Part shown: one piece after another, positions 1 through 7,190 of the stretch
Layout of the letters: every line of letters starts with the position of its first letter
Numbering within the stretch: position 1 is the first letter of the stretch
Origin: Candidatus Omnitrophota bacterium
Lineage (GTDB): Bacteria; Omnitrophota; Gorgyraeia; Gorgyraeales; Gorgyraeaceae
Direction: 5' to 3'
DNA length: 9,699 bases
Assembly (NCBI GenBank): GCA_026387215.1
Contig: JAPLMC010000019.1
Location: forward strand, 8,413 to 18,111
Notes under the pieces: model-generated
The model's input: the letters and a program-made list of their open reading frames with translations, nothing else
Told to the model about the DNA's origin: nothing
Database searches by the model: none
Position numbers and translations under genes: made by a program

Positions 1-485
1 GAGAAACTACTCTTGAGTATTCTGTAAAAATAGCAGGTTCCATTGCCAAATTTCTTATGAATAGCGGGGCATTTGTGCAGATCATAGGTTATGCAAATGA
101 GGCAATGGTGGTGCCTTTTGGAAAAGGCGAATCTCATTTATTTAAAGTGTTAGAGTTTCTGGCGGGTGTACACTCAAATGGCGCTTTTACTCTTAGCGAA
201 ACGCTAGAAGAGGCGAGTTTTATTACGCCTTACAGCTCAACGCTTGTTACCATAATGCTTGATAATGATATTGACGCTCTTTCAAGCCTTGTGCAATTTC
301 AACTGAAAGGCATTAAGCTTATAGTTGTTGTGCTTTCCAGCTCTACATTTGGCCACACAGAAGAAAGCGAATATCTTGATTCGGAAGGCGCAAATAGATT
401 CAATGAGGCGCTTGCAGGGCTGGAGGCGCATGTCTATAGAATCTCCAAAGGCGACGATCTTGAGAAAAAATTTGAAATGGTTTAA
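1..485 (+). CDS. DUF58 family protein, C-terminal part (5' end outside window)
   Basis: The frame is open from base 3, before the first internal ATG at 57, so the gene starts upstream of the window and only its last ~161 codons are present. The visible part reads as the vWA-like C-terminal half of DUF58 proteins: EYSVKIAGSIAKFLMNSGAF, then a strand-like VQIIGYANEA, and a final Rossmann-type segment with LVTIMLDNDID and KGIKLIVVVLSSSTFG. DUF58 proteins are usually encoded beside a MoxR AAA+ ATPase and a TgpA-type transglutaminase membrane protein. The MoxR gene, if present, would lie to the left. Known role in the family is poorly defined (envelope or surface-protein maturation with the MoxR partner). 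The stop is 2 bases before the next start, so the two genes are almost certainly one transcript and probably translationally coupled. The family call is from recognition of sequence and context. Confidence 0.75.
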   Translation, partial: ETTLEYSVKIAGSIAKFLMNSGAFVQIIGYANEAMVVPFGKGESHLFKVLEFLAGVHSNGAFTLSETLEEASFITPYSSTLVTIMLDNDIDALSSLVQFQLKGIKLIVVVLSSSTFGHTEESEYLDSEGANRFNEALAGLEAHVYRISKGDDLEKKFEMV

Positions 486-487
486 TT

Positions 488-2095
488 ATGAATAGAGACG
501 CATTATATTTTCATTTTGCAAATTTAGGGCTTATAATTATAGGAATCTTAAGCATTAATAAAATATTAGGTCCTATCATTGCGGCATTCTTGATTTTGGG
601 GGTAATATGCGGATTTTTATTTAGCTGGCATATGAAAAATTCAAAATTACCTCATATAGATACTTTTATTGGAATGCTTTCTCTGGCAAGCGTAGTGATT
701 GTTATGAGTAAATTATATGAAATAGAAATAAATTTTGAAAATCTCCTAGGTGTTTTTTCAACTGCTCTTGCATGGCTAAGTCTTTTTCAATCATTTGGAC
801 TTAAGGCGCAAAAAAGCTATGGCATGATACAATTTATTTCCGTAGCTCTTTTAATTTCTTCAGTAAGCATGGCGCTTGAACAGGAAATCTCTTCTGTCTT
901 ATATTTGATAGTTTTTTTATTTACACTTATTTTTACAATGAGGTTAGCTCTGGTATGCGAGAAGCAGAGTTTAGGGTCTTTAATAATAGGCGACAGAGAT
1001 GATGTAATGAGCCTATGGAATCAGATAAAGATTGGCGCAATTATGTTTTCTATTATTCTGACTCTATCATCGCTTTTATATCCTGCAGTTCCAAGATTTA
1101 ACAGCCTTTCTTTGGGCTGGATACCATCCTCGCTTTTAACTTTGCCTGGTCGTGTGCCGCTTTTAAAATTAATGGAAAATTCCAGCAAAACTATAAAACA
1201 CAAAAAAGTTAAAAAAGAACAACTTGTAAACGACAATTTTTTGAAAAGAGAGACAAACGTAAATAAGCCTGTAGAAGAAAAGAAAGAAGAGGAAACTACA
1301 GAGAGATTTCAGGCAAGCGAATTCAAAAAAGAAATAGATGCATATAAAGTAGAGTCACTTACTATAAATGCGAACAAAAGCGAGACAACATTAGGTCAAC
1401 AAGTTGCCCTAGATGCAGTATTGAAACTAGCAGATGGTTCTACTCTTCCTGCCACAAAGCTTGCTGATTGGAAGACTACAGGCACTGCAAAGGTTTCAAT
1501 CGATAAAAGTGGAACCTTGGACTTTAAAAAAACAGGTTATATCCAGGTCTCAGCAACTTACATGGGCGCATTTAGCAACGAGCTGATTATAAAAGCAACA
1601 GAACCTGTAGAGCCTAAAAAGAAAAAAGGATTTTTATTTTATATTTTTCTTTTCTTATTATGGATTGTATTCGGAGCTATTTTAATTTTTTTAATCCTGG
1701 TTTTTATCAGATTGCGGAGATTAATTGCAATGCGCAGAAACAATCCGAAAGAATTTATAAAAGAGGTGTATTATGCTACGTGTAAGGCTTTTAAGATTTA
1801 TGGCCTTCCGAAATTTAATTATATCTCTTACAGAGAATTTTACAATATTGCAAAAGAGCTTATCGCCAAAAATCCTGAGCCTATGCAGAACTTGACGGAA
1901 AGTTTTTTAGAAGCGAGTTTTTCGACCCACGAAATTTCCGCAGAACATACGCAAAAAGTCATCAAGTTATTCCATGAAGTTAAAGAAGTTATTCTAGAAA
2001 GAGAAGAGCGAAATATTTTTTGGAAGAATACCATGTTCAGACTTTGTGTATTAGATATCCTATTAATTCCTAGGAGCCAAATAATAGATGCATAG
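488..2095 (+). CDS. TgpA-like membrane protein with Ig-like domain in place of the transglutaminase core
   Basis: A 535-residue inner-membrane protein. Hydrophobic segments lie near residues 12-28, 29-48, 57-75, 86-104, 113-130, 135-156 and 182-200, followed by an extracytoplasmic region (about 201-381), one further membrane helix (382-407) and a ~128-residue cytoplasmic tail. This is the plan of TgpA proteins: DUF3488-type membrane part, periplasmic transglutaminase, membrane helix, DUF4129 tail. Here the extracytoplasmic part is only ~180 residues: a charged linker (230-288, rich in K and E) and a Big_2/Ig-like domain (289-372, with LADGSTLPATKLADWKTTG and IDKSGTLDF typical of that fold). 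I see no Cys-His-Asp transglutaminase core. The tail (EFIKEVYYATCKAFKIYGL, later YREFYNIAKEL) resembles DUF4129. The start follows the DUF58 stop by 2 bases without a clear ribosome binding site, so coupling is likely. Function is unknown, probably a non-enzymatic partner in the MoxR/DUF58 system. Confidence 0.7.
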   Translation: MNRDALYFHFANLGLIIIGILSINKILGPIIAAFLILGVICGFLFSWHMKNSKLPHIDTFIGMLSLASVVIVMSKLYEIEINFENLLGVFSTALAWLSLFQSFGLKAQKSYGMIQFISVALLISSVSMALEQEISSVLYLIVFLFTLIFTMRLALVCEKQSLGSLIIGDRDDVMSLWNQIKIGAIMFSIILTLSSLLYPAVPRFNSLSLGWIPSSLLTLPGRVPLLKLMENSSKTIKHKKVKKEQLVNDNFLKRETNVNKPVEEKKEEETTERFQASEFKKEIDAYKVESLTINANKSETTLGQQVALDAVLKLADGSTLPATKLADWKTTGTAKVSIDKSGTLDFKKTGYIQVSATYMGAFSNELIIKATEPVEPKKKKGFLFYIFLFLLWIVFGAILIFLILVFIRLRRLIAMRRNNPKEFIKEVYYATCKAFKIYGLPKFNYISYREFYNIAKELIAKNPEPMQNLTESFLEASFSTHEISAEHTQKVIKLFHEVKEVILEREERNIFWKNTMFRLCVLDILLIPRSQIIDA

Positions 2096-2112
2096 CTTTG
2101 TGCAATACCACC

Positions 2113-2141
2113 TTGACTTTACAGCTAATTTGCTGTATTAT
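2113..2141 (+). promoter_or_regulatory. Predicted sigma70-type promoter upstream of guaB3
   Basis: TTGACT (2113-2118), exactly 17 bases, then TATTAT (2136-2141): five of six consensus bases at each box. The expected start near 2148 leaves an untranslated leader of about 270 bases before guaB3. It lies 18 bases after the stop of the TgpA-like gene, so it separates the two transcription units. A second, weaker candidate is TTGACA (2161-2166) with TTTATT (2184-2189), also at 17 bases. The spacer of the first promoter holds the inverted repeat TACAGC-TAATTT-GCTGTA (2120-2137), a possible operator. Not experimentally supported. Confidence 0.6.
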
Positions 2142-2161
2142 GCTCCCTAATCTTGACATAT

Positions 2162-2185
2162 TGACAATATTGCTTTTGTAAAGTT
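2162..2185. repeat. 24-base dispersed repeat, copy 1 (other copy at 7079-7102)
   Basis: TGACAATATTG followed by CTTTTGTAAAGTT. The same 24 bases recur at 7079-7102 with two differences (A to G at position 8, C to G at position 12). Both copies lie just after a gene end. Similarity stops beyond the repeat on the right. Whether it is an independent element or shared regulatory sequence cannot be decided here. Confidence 0.55.
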
Positions 2186-2249
2186 TATTAAGGTTAGAAC
2201 TTAAAATAGCTTCTTACCGCTTGATTAAAAAATATGGCGGCTTGAGATA

Positions 2250-2322
2250 AAATTTTGTTTCACCCCGCCCTTTTGGTGGGTGTGTACTAGAAACTTTGCT
2301 AAAAGAGCGGGGTTTCACAAAA
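2250..2322. repeat. Small palindromic insertion-like element flanked by GTTTCAC direct repeats
   Basis: GTTTCAC at 2257-2263 is followed directly by CCCGCCCTTTT (2264-2274). AAAAGAGCGGG (2301-2311) is its inverted copy with one mismatch (10 of 11), and is followed directly by a second GTTTCAC (2312-2318). Removing the 48-base core (2264-2311) and one GTTTCAC restores AAATTTTGTTTCACAAAA, which occurs uninterrupted at 2385-2402. This is the pattern expected of a tiny terminal-inverted-repeat element with a 7-bp target duplication, comparable to REP or MITE sequences. The same bases would fold as a stem-loop in the guaB3 leader. Seen directly: the repeats; inferred: insertion. Confidence 0.5.
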
Positions 2323-2340
2323 CAAGTAGTGGAAGATAAT

Positions 2341-2384
2341 GGTCCCTCGTGGCGTGATGGAAATAAATAGGGCCACTCGGGATC
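2341..2384 (+). promoter_or_regulatory. Leader hairpin upstream of guaB3
   Basis: GGTCCC (2341-2346) pairs with GGGATC (2379-2384), including one G-U pair. After a 2x2 internal loop, GTGGC (2349-2353) pairs with GCCAC (2372-2376), closing an 18-base loop. No T-tract follows, so it is not an ordinary terminator. With the hairpins on either side it forms a structured leader. I could not match it to a known riboswitch class. Confidence 0.45.
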
Positions 2385-2411
2385 AAATTTTGTTTCACAA
2401 AATTTGGGAGG
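2384..2411 (+). promoter_or_regulatory. Perfect hairpin abutting the guaB3 ribosome binding site
   Basis: CAAATTTTGT (2384-2393) and ACAAAATTTG (2397-2406) are a perfect 10-bp inverted repeat with a 3-base loop. The last base of the stem is the first G of the ribosome binding site GGGAGG (2406-2411), which lies 6 bases before the ATG. A stem this close could influence ribosome access, or act as a stand-by structure that leaves GGAGG free. The strong site fixes the start at 2418. Confidence 0.55.
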
Positions 2412-2417
2412 CATTAA

Positions 2418-3578
2418 ATGGGCGAGTGGGTTGGGAGAGGAAGAAAGGCTAGAAGGTGTTATGGTTTTGACGAAATAGCTCTTGTCCCAGGAGGTGTTAC
2501 AATAAATCCAAAGGAAACAGATACTAGCTGGGAGCTGGCAGGCAAAAGATATAAAGTTCCTATACTTGCTGCTGCGATGGACGGTGTAGTGGATGTGAAT
2601 TTTGCAGTAGCTATGTCTAAACTTGGCGGCATTGCAGTCTTGAATTTAAATGGCGTTCAAACTCGGTATAATGATCCTGGAGAAGTGCTTGAAAAGATAT
2701 CGCATGCAAATCCTGAAGAAGCTACAAAACTTGTTCAGTCTCTTTATTTAAGGCCTGTTCAGGAAAAGCTTATTGCTAAAAGGATCAAAGAGATTAAGGC
2801 TAAAAAAGGCGTGGCTGTAGTGAGCGCAATTCCTCAAGATGCAGAAAAGTTTGGAAAAATTGCTCAGAATTCAGGAGCTGATATTTTTGTGATACAATCA
2901 ACTGTCATTAGCGTGAAACATATTTCTAGCGAGTATAAAGTAGTAGACCTTGCAAAATTTATAAAATCAATGAAGATACCAGTGATTTTAGGAAATTGTG
3001 TTACATATTCTGTGGCGTTGGAACTTATGGAGGCTGGGCCGAGCGCTATTCTAGTTGGCATAGGGCCTGGTGCAGCATGCACTACTCGCGGAGTTTTAGG
3101 TATAGGCGTGCCTCAGGTAACAGCAACCTCGGATGTTGCAGCGGCAAGAGATTTTTATTATAAGAAAACCACTAAATATATACCAATTATTACTGACGGG
3201 GGAATGGATTCAGGCGGAGATATATGTAAGGCATTCGCCTGCGGAGCGGATGCAGTAATGGTAGGGTCTGCTTTTGCAAGGGCGAAAGAGGCACCTGGGA
3301 AAGGTTATCACTGGGGCATGGCAACGCCTCACGCTAATCTGCCGCGCGGAACTAGAATTCATGTCGGGACAACAGGAACATTAGAAGAAATACTTCTAGG
3401 GCCTGCAAAGCTTGACGATGGTTCCCAAAATTTAGTAGGCGCTCTTATGACATCAATGGGAAATCTAGGAGCTAGGAACATAAGAGAAATGCAGTTGACG
3501 GATATTATTATAGCCCCATCAATTAAGACTGAAGGAAAAATAATGCAACGAGTTCAGAGGGTGGGGATGGGAAAGTAA
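2418..3578 (+). CDS. guaB3: GuaB3-type IMP dehydrogenase family protein
   Basis: A 386-residue TIM-barrel protein of the IMP dehydrogenase/GMP reductase family. It matches GuaB3 throughout: the opening GRGRKARRCYGFDEIALVPG, AAMDGVVD, then GIGPGAACTTRG with the predicted catalytic Cys221, DGGMDSGGDI (residues 260-269) for the phosphate-binding loop, and YHWGMATPHANLPRGTR (297-313) followed by GTTGTLEEILLGPA. There is no CBS-domain pair, and the length is the usual one for GuaB3. IMPDH oxidises IMP to XMP with NAD+, the committed step to GMP. To my knowledge cyanobacterial GuaB3 has been described as an IMPDH with low catalytic efficiency, while the actinobacterial role is unclear. It has a strong ribosome binding site and its own promoter and long leader. 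dnaE follows after 65 bases with no convincing terminator, so the two may be cotranscribed. Family is near certain, reaction less so. Confidence 0.88.
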   Translation: MGEWVGRGRKARRCYGFDEIALVPGGVTINPKETDTSWELAGKRYKVPILAAAMDGVVDVNFAVAMSKLGGIAVLNLNGVQTRYNDPGEVLEKISHANPEEATKLVQSLYLRPVQEKLIAKRIKEIKAKKGVAVVSAIPQDAEKFGKIAQNSGADIFVIQSTVISVKHISSEYKVVDLAKFIKSMKIPVILGNCVTYSVALELMEAGPSAILVGIGPGAACTTRGVLGIGVPQVTATSDVAAARDFYYKKTTKYIPIITDGGMDSGGDICKAFACGADAVMVGSAFARAKEAPGKGYHWGMATPHANLPRGTRIHVGTTGTLEEILLGPAKLDDGSQNLVGALMTSMGNLGARNIREMQLTDIIIAPSIKTEGKIMQRVQRVGMGK

Positions 3579-3643
3579 ATAGTTTTAAGCTTACGGCTCA
3601 TAGCTTTTAGAAATTTTCGTTTTTACTTTTGAGTTTTTGATAT

Positions 3644-6600
3644 ATGATTCACTCTGATTTCGTCCATCTTCACGTTCACACGCAATACAGCCTTCTCGAT
3701 GGAGCCTGCCTTATAAAAAACCTCACAGATCTAGCGAAACGCATGAAGATGCCGGCCTGTGCGATTACAGATCATGGCAACATGTTCGGTGCCATAGAAT
3801 TTTATCAATCCTCTATGGCAAACGGAATAAAGCCCATCATAGGTTCAGAAGTTTATATAGCCCCAAAGGGCAGGCTCGATAAAACTTTTTCACAAGGAGA
3901 AGATACAGCAAATCATTTAATACTGCTTGTGAAAAATGAAATCGGGTATAAGAATTTAATGAAGCTGGTTTCTATTGGTTATTTGGAAGGGTTTTATTAT
4001 AAGCCTAGGATAGATAGAGAGGTACTGGCGCAGCATTCAGAAGGATTGATAGCACTTTCAAGCTGTTTGAAAGGCGAAATTCCGCGTTCAGTAATGAACC
4101 GTAAAGAAGAAAAACTCAGGGAGCTTGCGGCTGAATACCGCAATATCATGGGTAAGGAAAATTTTTATTTTGAACTGCAGGATAATTCCATACCTGAACA
4201 GCAAGAAGTAAACAAAGAGCTTATAAAGTTGGGAAAGGAATTAGATATTCCTCTAGTGGCCACGAACGACGTGCACTATCTTACCAAAGACAGTGCAAAA
4301 GCTCATGAAGCCCTTCTTTGCATACAAACTCAAACTACGCTTGACGATCCGAATCGCATGAAACTCCAGACGGACCAGTTTTATTTTAAGTCTCCAGAGG
4401 AAATGAAAGCCCTTTTCAAGGATGTTCCGGAGGCGATTTCCAACACAATAAAAATAGCAGAGAGATGTAATTTGGAACTGGATTTCAAGAAGACCTTTCT
4501 TCCTCATTATGTTGTTCCTCAGGGCGTAACGCGTGAAAAGTACATGAAAGATTTATGTGAACAGAATCTTAGACATAGATATAAAGAAGTAAATGCCCAG
4601 ATAGAAGAGAGGCTTGAAAACGAGGTTAAGGTTATAAGCAAGGCAGGCTATACTAGTTATTTTCTAATAGTCTGGGACTTTGTTAATTACGCAAAATCAA
4701 AAGGTATAGCAGTAGGTCCAGGGCGAGGCTCTGCTGCAGGAAGCATTGTGAGTTATCTTCTAGGTATAACAGATATAGATCCTCTGAAATATAATCTTTT
4801 ATTTGAAAGATTTTTGAATTCCGAACGCGTCAGCATGCCTGATATAGATATAGATTTTTGTTATGAAAAAAGAGGCGAAGTTATAGATTATGTTATTCAG
4901 AAATACGGTAAGGATAATGTAGCTCAGATTATAACATTCGGAACCATGGCAGCCAAGGCAGTTATAAGGGACGTAGGAAGGGCAATGAATATACCTTATG
5001 CGGATGTGGACAAAATCGCAAAACTTGTACCACTGGATCCTGATATGACCCTGGAGCTTGCGCTTGAACAAGAGCCGGAGTTAGCAAAACTCTATAAAGA
5101 AGATTCAAAAATAAGAGAGCTTATAAATGTTTCTAAAAAACTTGAAGGCCTTACTCGTCACGCATCTACTCATGCTGCAGGCGTTGTCATAAGCGAGGAT
5201 TCTCTGACCAACCACGCGCCGCTTTTCAAAACAAGCGACGGACAGATTTCTACTGGCTATGCAATGGGTTCGCTTGAAAAGATAGGACTTTTAAAAATGG
5301 ACTTCCTGGGTTTAAGGACTTTGACTGTTATCCAGGAGGCTCTTAAGATAATAAACAGGGTAAATGGGATAAATTTGAAAGCCGAAGATATTCCTATGGA
5401 TGACCCCAAGACATATAAACTTTTTAACAACGCAGAGTCTGCGGGCATATTCCAATTAGAAAGTTCAGGTATGAGGGACTTGTTAAGGAAATTGAAAGCT
5501 GAAAAATTTGAAGATATAATAGCTCTTCTTGCTTTATACAGGCCAGGCCCTATAGGAAGCGGGATGTTGGACGATTACATGAAACGCAAACATGGCAAAA
5601 TAGAAGTTCGATATGACCACCCGCTTCTTGAAGCAAGCCTTAAGGAAACATATGGAATTATTGTTTATCAGGAACAGGTAATGACTATAGTTTCCAGTCT
5701 TGCGGGTTTTTCTCTTAGCCAAGCAGATATCTTAAGAAGGGCGATAGGCAAGAAAACTCCGGAGATAATGGAACAGCAGAAAAAGGCGTTTATAGAAGGA
5801 GCTGTAAAAAACAAGGTAGACAGAAGGATTGCGGAAAAAATATTCAGCTTAATAGAGCATTTCGCAGGATACGGTTTTAACAAAAGCCATTCAGCTGCAT
5901 ACGCGATGATTTCTTACAGGACCGCGTATCTTAAGGCCAACTATCCTGTTGAATTTATGACAGCTTTGCTGACAAGTGAAAAAGATAATACTGATAAGAT
6001 AGTCGAATACATAGACGAGGCGGAGCGTATGGATATAAAGATATTGCCGCCGGATGTTAACGAGAGTTATGCGAACTTCACAATGATAAATAAAAATGAA
6101 ATAAGATTTGGCTTGAGCGCTGTTAAGAACGTCGGAGAAGGCGCTATAGAATTTATAATCGAGGCTAGGAAAAAATATGGCAGTTTCACTAGCTTGTATG
6201 AATTTTGCGAACGAACAGACTCGAGACTTGTAAATAAAAAAGTTATGGAAAGCCTTATTAAATGTGGCGCATTTGACAGCGTGGGTCTGAAGAGATCGCA
6301 GTTAATGGAGATATTGAGCGAAGCAATGGATGTAGCAGCCTCAGTGCATAAAGAATCAGCTATAGGCCAGATGACGTTTTTTGCACAGTCTAGTTCTTCG
6401 CAGAAAACGCCTGATATGAAGGAGTGGCCTGAAAGCCAGCTTTTGAATTTTGAAAAAGAGATGATAGGATTTTATATAACAGGCCATCCGCTTGCCAAGT
6501 ATGAGAAAATACTGAAAGAATATTCTACTGCCGTAAGCGCTGGACTAAAGCATTTGGAAGACGGCCAGAAGGTCTGGTTCGGCGGCATAATAAATAAGAT

Positions 6601-7081
6601 AAAGAATACAGTTACCAAGCGTGCAGGCGAAAAGATGGCTATTATGATGGTAGAAGATATGGAAGGCAGCGTAGAAGCCCTTGTGTTCCCGAATGCATAT
6701 AAAAATGTCTCTAAGTACATAGTGCTTAATGCAGCTATTTTTATAAACGGCAGATTGGATCTTAAAGAAGAAAGGACTAAGATAATAGTTGAAGAAATAA
6801 TGCCTATTACAGATGCAAGAAAGAAATTTACCCAGGCTATTTCAATAGACCTTTTATCGCAGGGGATAGATGAAGAGCTCTTTGGAAGATTGAGGGGCAT
6901 ATTTAGCAGGTATCAGGGAGATACGCCTGTTTACTTGAATTTTGCGACAAAGACAAAAGATTCATACCGCATGCTTATAGATAGAAAACTTTTTGTAAGC
7001 CCCACCAATGAACTTGCCAGCGAACTAGAAACCCTCATTGGCAGAGAGCACATTAAATTTGAAAAAACTTTACAAAAGTGA
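3644..7081 (+). CDS. dnaE: DNA polymerase III subunit alpha (DnaE)
   Basis: Replicative polymerase of 1145 residues, a normal DnaE length. The N-terminal PHP domain keeps the metal-ligand set: H10 and H12 (HLHVHT), D19, H44 (TDHG), E69, H91, C141, D209 and H211. The polymerase core has GPGRGSAAGS (from 358), PDIDIDF (399-405, catalytic D400 and D402) and KMDFLGLRTLT (catalytic D553). Helix-hairpin-helix sequence follows at about 822-880, QMTFF (909-913) fits the internal beta-clamp-binding motif, and an OB-fold spans about 977-1055. It acts in the replisome, extending primers on the clamp. The start is set by homology of FVHLHVH at residue 6: no Shine-Dalgarno sequence is visible upstream, so initiation may be weak or leaderless-like. 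The last codons overlap one arm of a 12-bp inverted repeat. It follows guaB3, likely in one transcript. Confidence 0.97.
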   Translation: MIHSDFVHLHVHTQYSLLDGACLIKNLTDLAKRMKMPACAITDHGNMFGAIEFYQSSMANGIKPIIGSEVYIAPKGRLDKTFSQGEDTANHLILLVKNEIGYKNLMKLVSIGYLEGFYYKPRIDREVLAQHSEGLIALSSCLKGEIPRSVMNRKEEKLRELAAEYRNIMGKENFYFELQDNSIPEQQEVNKELIKLGKELDIPLVATNDVHYLTKDSAKAHEALLCIQTQTTLDDPNRMKLQTDQFYFKSPEEMKALFKDVPEAISNTIKIAERCNLELDFKKTFLPHYVVPQGVTREKYMKDLCEQNLRHRYKEVNAQIEERLENEVKVISKAGYTSYFLIVWDFVNYAKSKGIAVGPGRGSAAGSIVSYLLGITDIDPLKYNLLFERFLNSERVSMPDIDIDFCYEKRGEVIDYVIQKYGKDNVAQIITFGTMAAKAVIRDVGRAMNIPYADVDKIAKLVPLDPDMTLELALEQEPELAKLYKEDSKIRELINVSKKLEGLTRHASTHAAGVVISEDSLTNHAPLFKTSDGQISTGYAMGSLEKIGLLKMDFLGLRTLTVIQEALKIINRVNGINLKAEDIPMDDPKTYKLFNNAESAGIFQLESSGMRDLLRKLKAEKFEDIIALLALYRPGPIGSGMLDDYMKRKHGKIEVRYDHPLLEASLKETYGIIVYQEQVMTIVSSLAGFSLSQADILRRAIGKKTPEIMEQQKKAFIEGAVKNKVDRRIAEKIFSLIEHFAGYGFNKSHSAAYAMISYRTAYLKANYPVEFMTALLTSEKDNTDKIVEYIDEAERMDIKILPPDVNESYANFTMINKNEIRFGLSAVKNVGEGAIEFIIEARKKYGSFTSLYEFCERTDSRLVNKKVMESLIKCGAFDSVGLKRSQLMEILSEAMDVAASVHKESAIGQMTFFAQSSSSQKTPDMKEWPESQLLNFEKEMIGFYITGHPLAKYEKILKEYSTAVSAGLKHLEDGQKVWFGGIINKIKNTVTKRAGEKMAIMMVEDMEGSVEALVFPNAYKNVSKYIVLNAAIFINGRLDLKEERTKIIVEEIMPITDARKKFTQAISIDLLSQGIDEELFGRLRGIFSRYQGDTPVYLNFATKTKDSYRMLIDRKLFVSPTNELASELETLIGREHIKFEKTLQK

Positions 7082-7102
7082 CAATGTTGGTTTTGTAAAG
7101 TT
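7066..7102. repeat. 12-bp perfect inverted repeat spanning the dnaE stop codon
   Basis: AACTTTACAAAA (7066-7077) and TTTTGTAAAGTT (7091-7102) are perfect inverted repeats around a 13-base loop that contains the dnaE TGA stop. No T-run follows on the plus strand. Read on the minus strand the stem is followed by about six T, but no minus-strand gene lies there. The right arm plus loop (7079-7102) is copy 2 of the 24-base repeat also seen at 2162-2185. Confidence 0.6.
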
Positions 7103-7118
7103 GTTGGAATTTATTTGC

Positions 7119-7138
7119 GCTGCAAAAGTCTTTGCGGC
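7119..7138 (+). other. Intergenic hairpin after dnaE
   Basis: GCTGCAAA (7119-7126) pairs with TTTGCGGC (7131-7138), 8 bp including one G-T pair, closing a 4-base loop. No T-tract follows, so it could be a transcript 3'-end stabiliser or chance structure. It is one of several hairpins in the 237-base gap between dnaE and the HU gene. I see no coding region, tRNA or known RNA family in that gap. Confidence 0.35.
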
Positions 7139-7190
7139 ATCAAGCAGAATAATGAAGCCTACCAGGCCTAACGTTTTGTGGGCGGAATAC

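Noticed and set aside
2214..2414. 66-codon minus-strand open frame in the guaB3 upstream gap
   Set aside because: It is built almost entirely from the inverted repeats and hairpins described there, overlaps the guaB3 leader and ribosome binding site, and has no recognisable protein features.
2339..2452. 37-codon plus-strand frame overlapping the guaB3 start in another frame (possible leader peptide)
   Set aside because: No clear ribosome binding site, and its composition follows from the two hairpins it spans. It was not convincing enough to annotate, though an overlapping upstream frame could reduce guaB3 translation.
3587..3608. AAGCT/AGCTT inverted repeat with four T after guaB3 as a terminator
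   Set aside because: The stem is only 5 A/T-rich pairs with a 10-base loop and a very short T-run, too weak for a terminator call.
6472..6900. 142-codon minus-strand open frame inside dnaE
   Set aside because: It lies wholly opposite the conserved OB-fold region of dnaE, which explains the sequence. No family resemblance was seen.
7060..7102. Minus-strand intrinsic terminator at the dnaE end
   Set aside because: The stem followed by about six T is present on that strand, but no minus-strand gene exists in the window for it to terminate.
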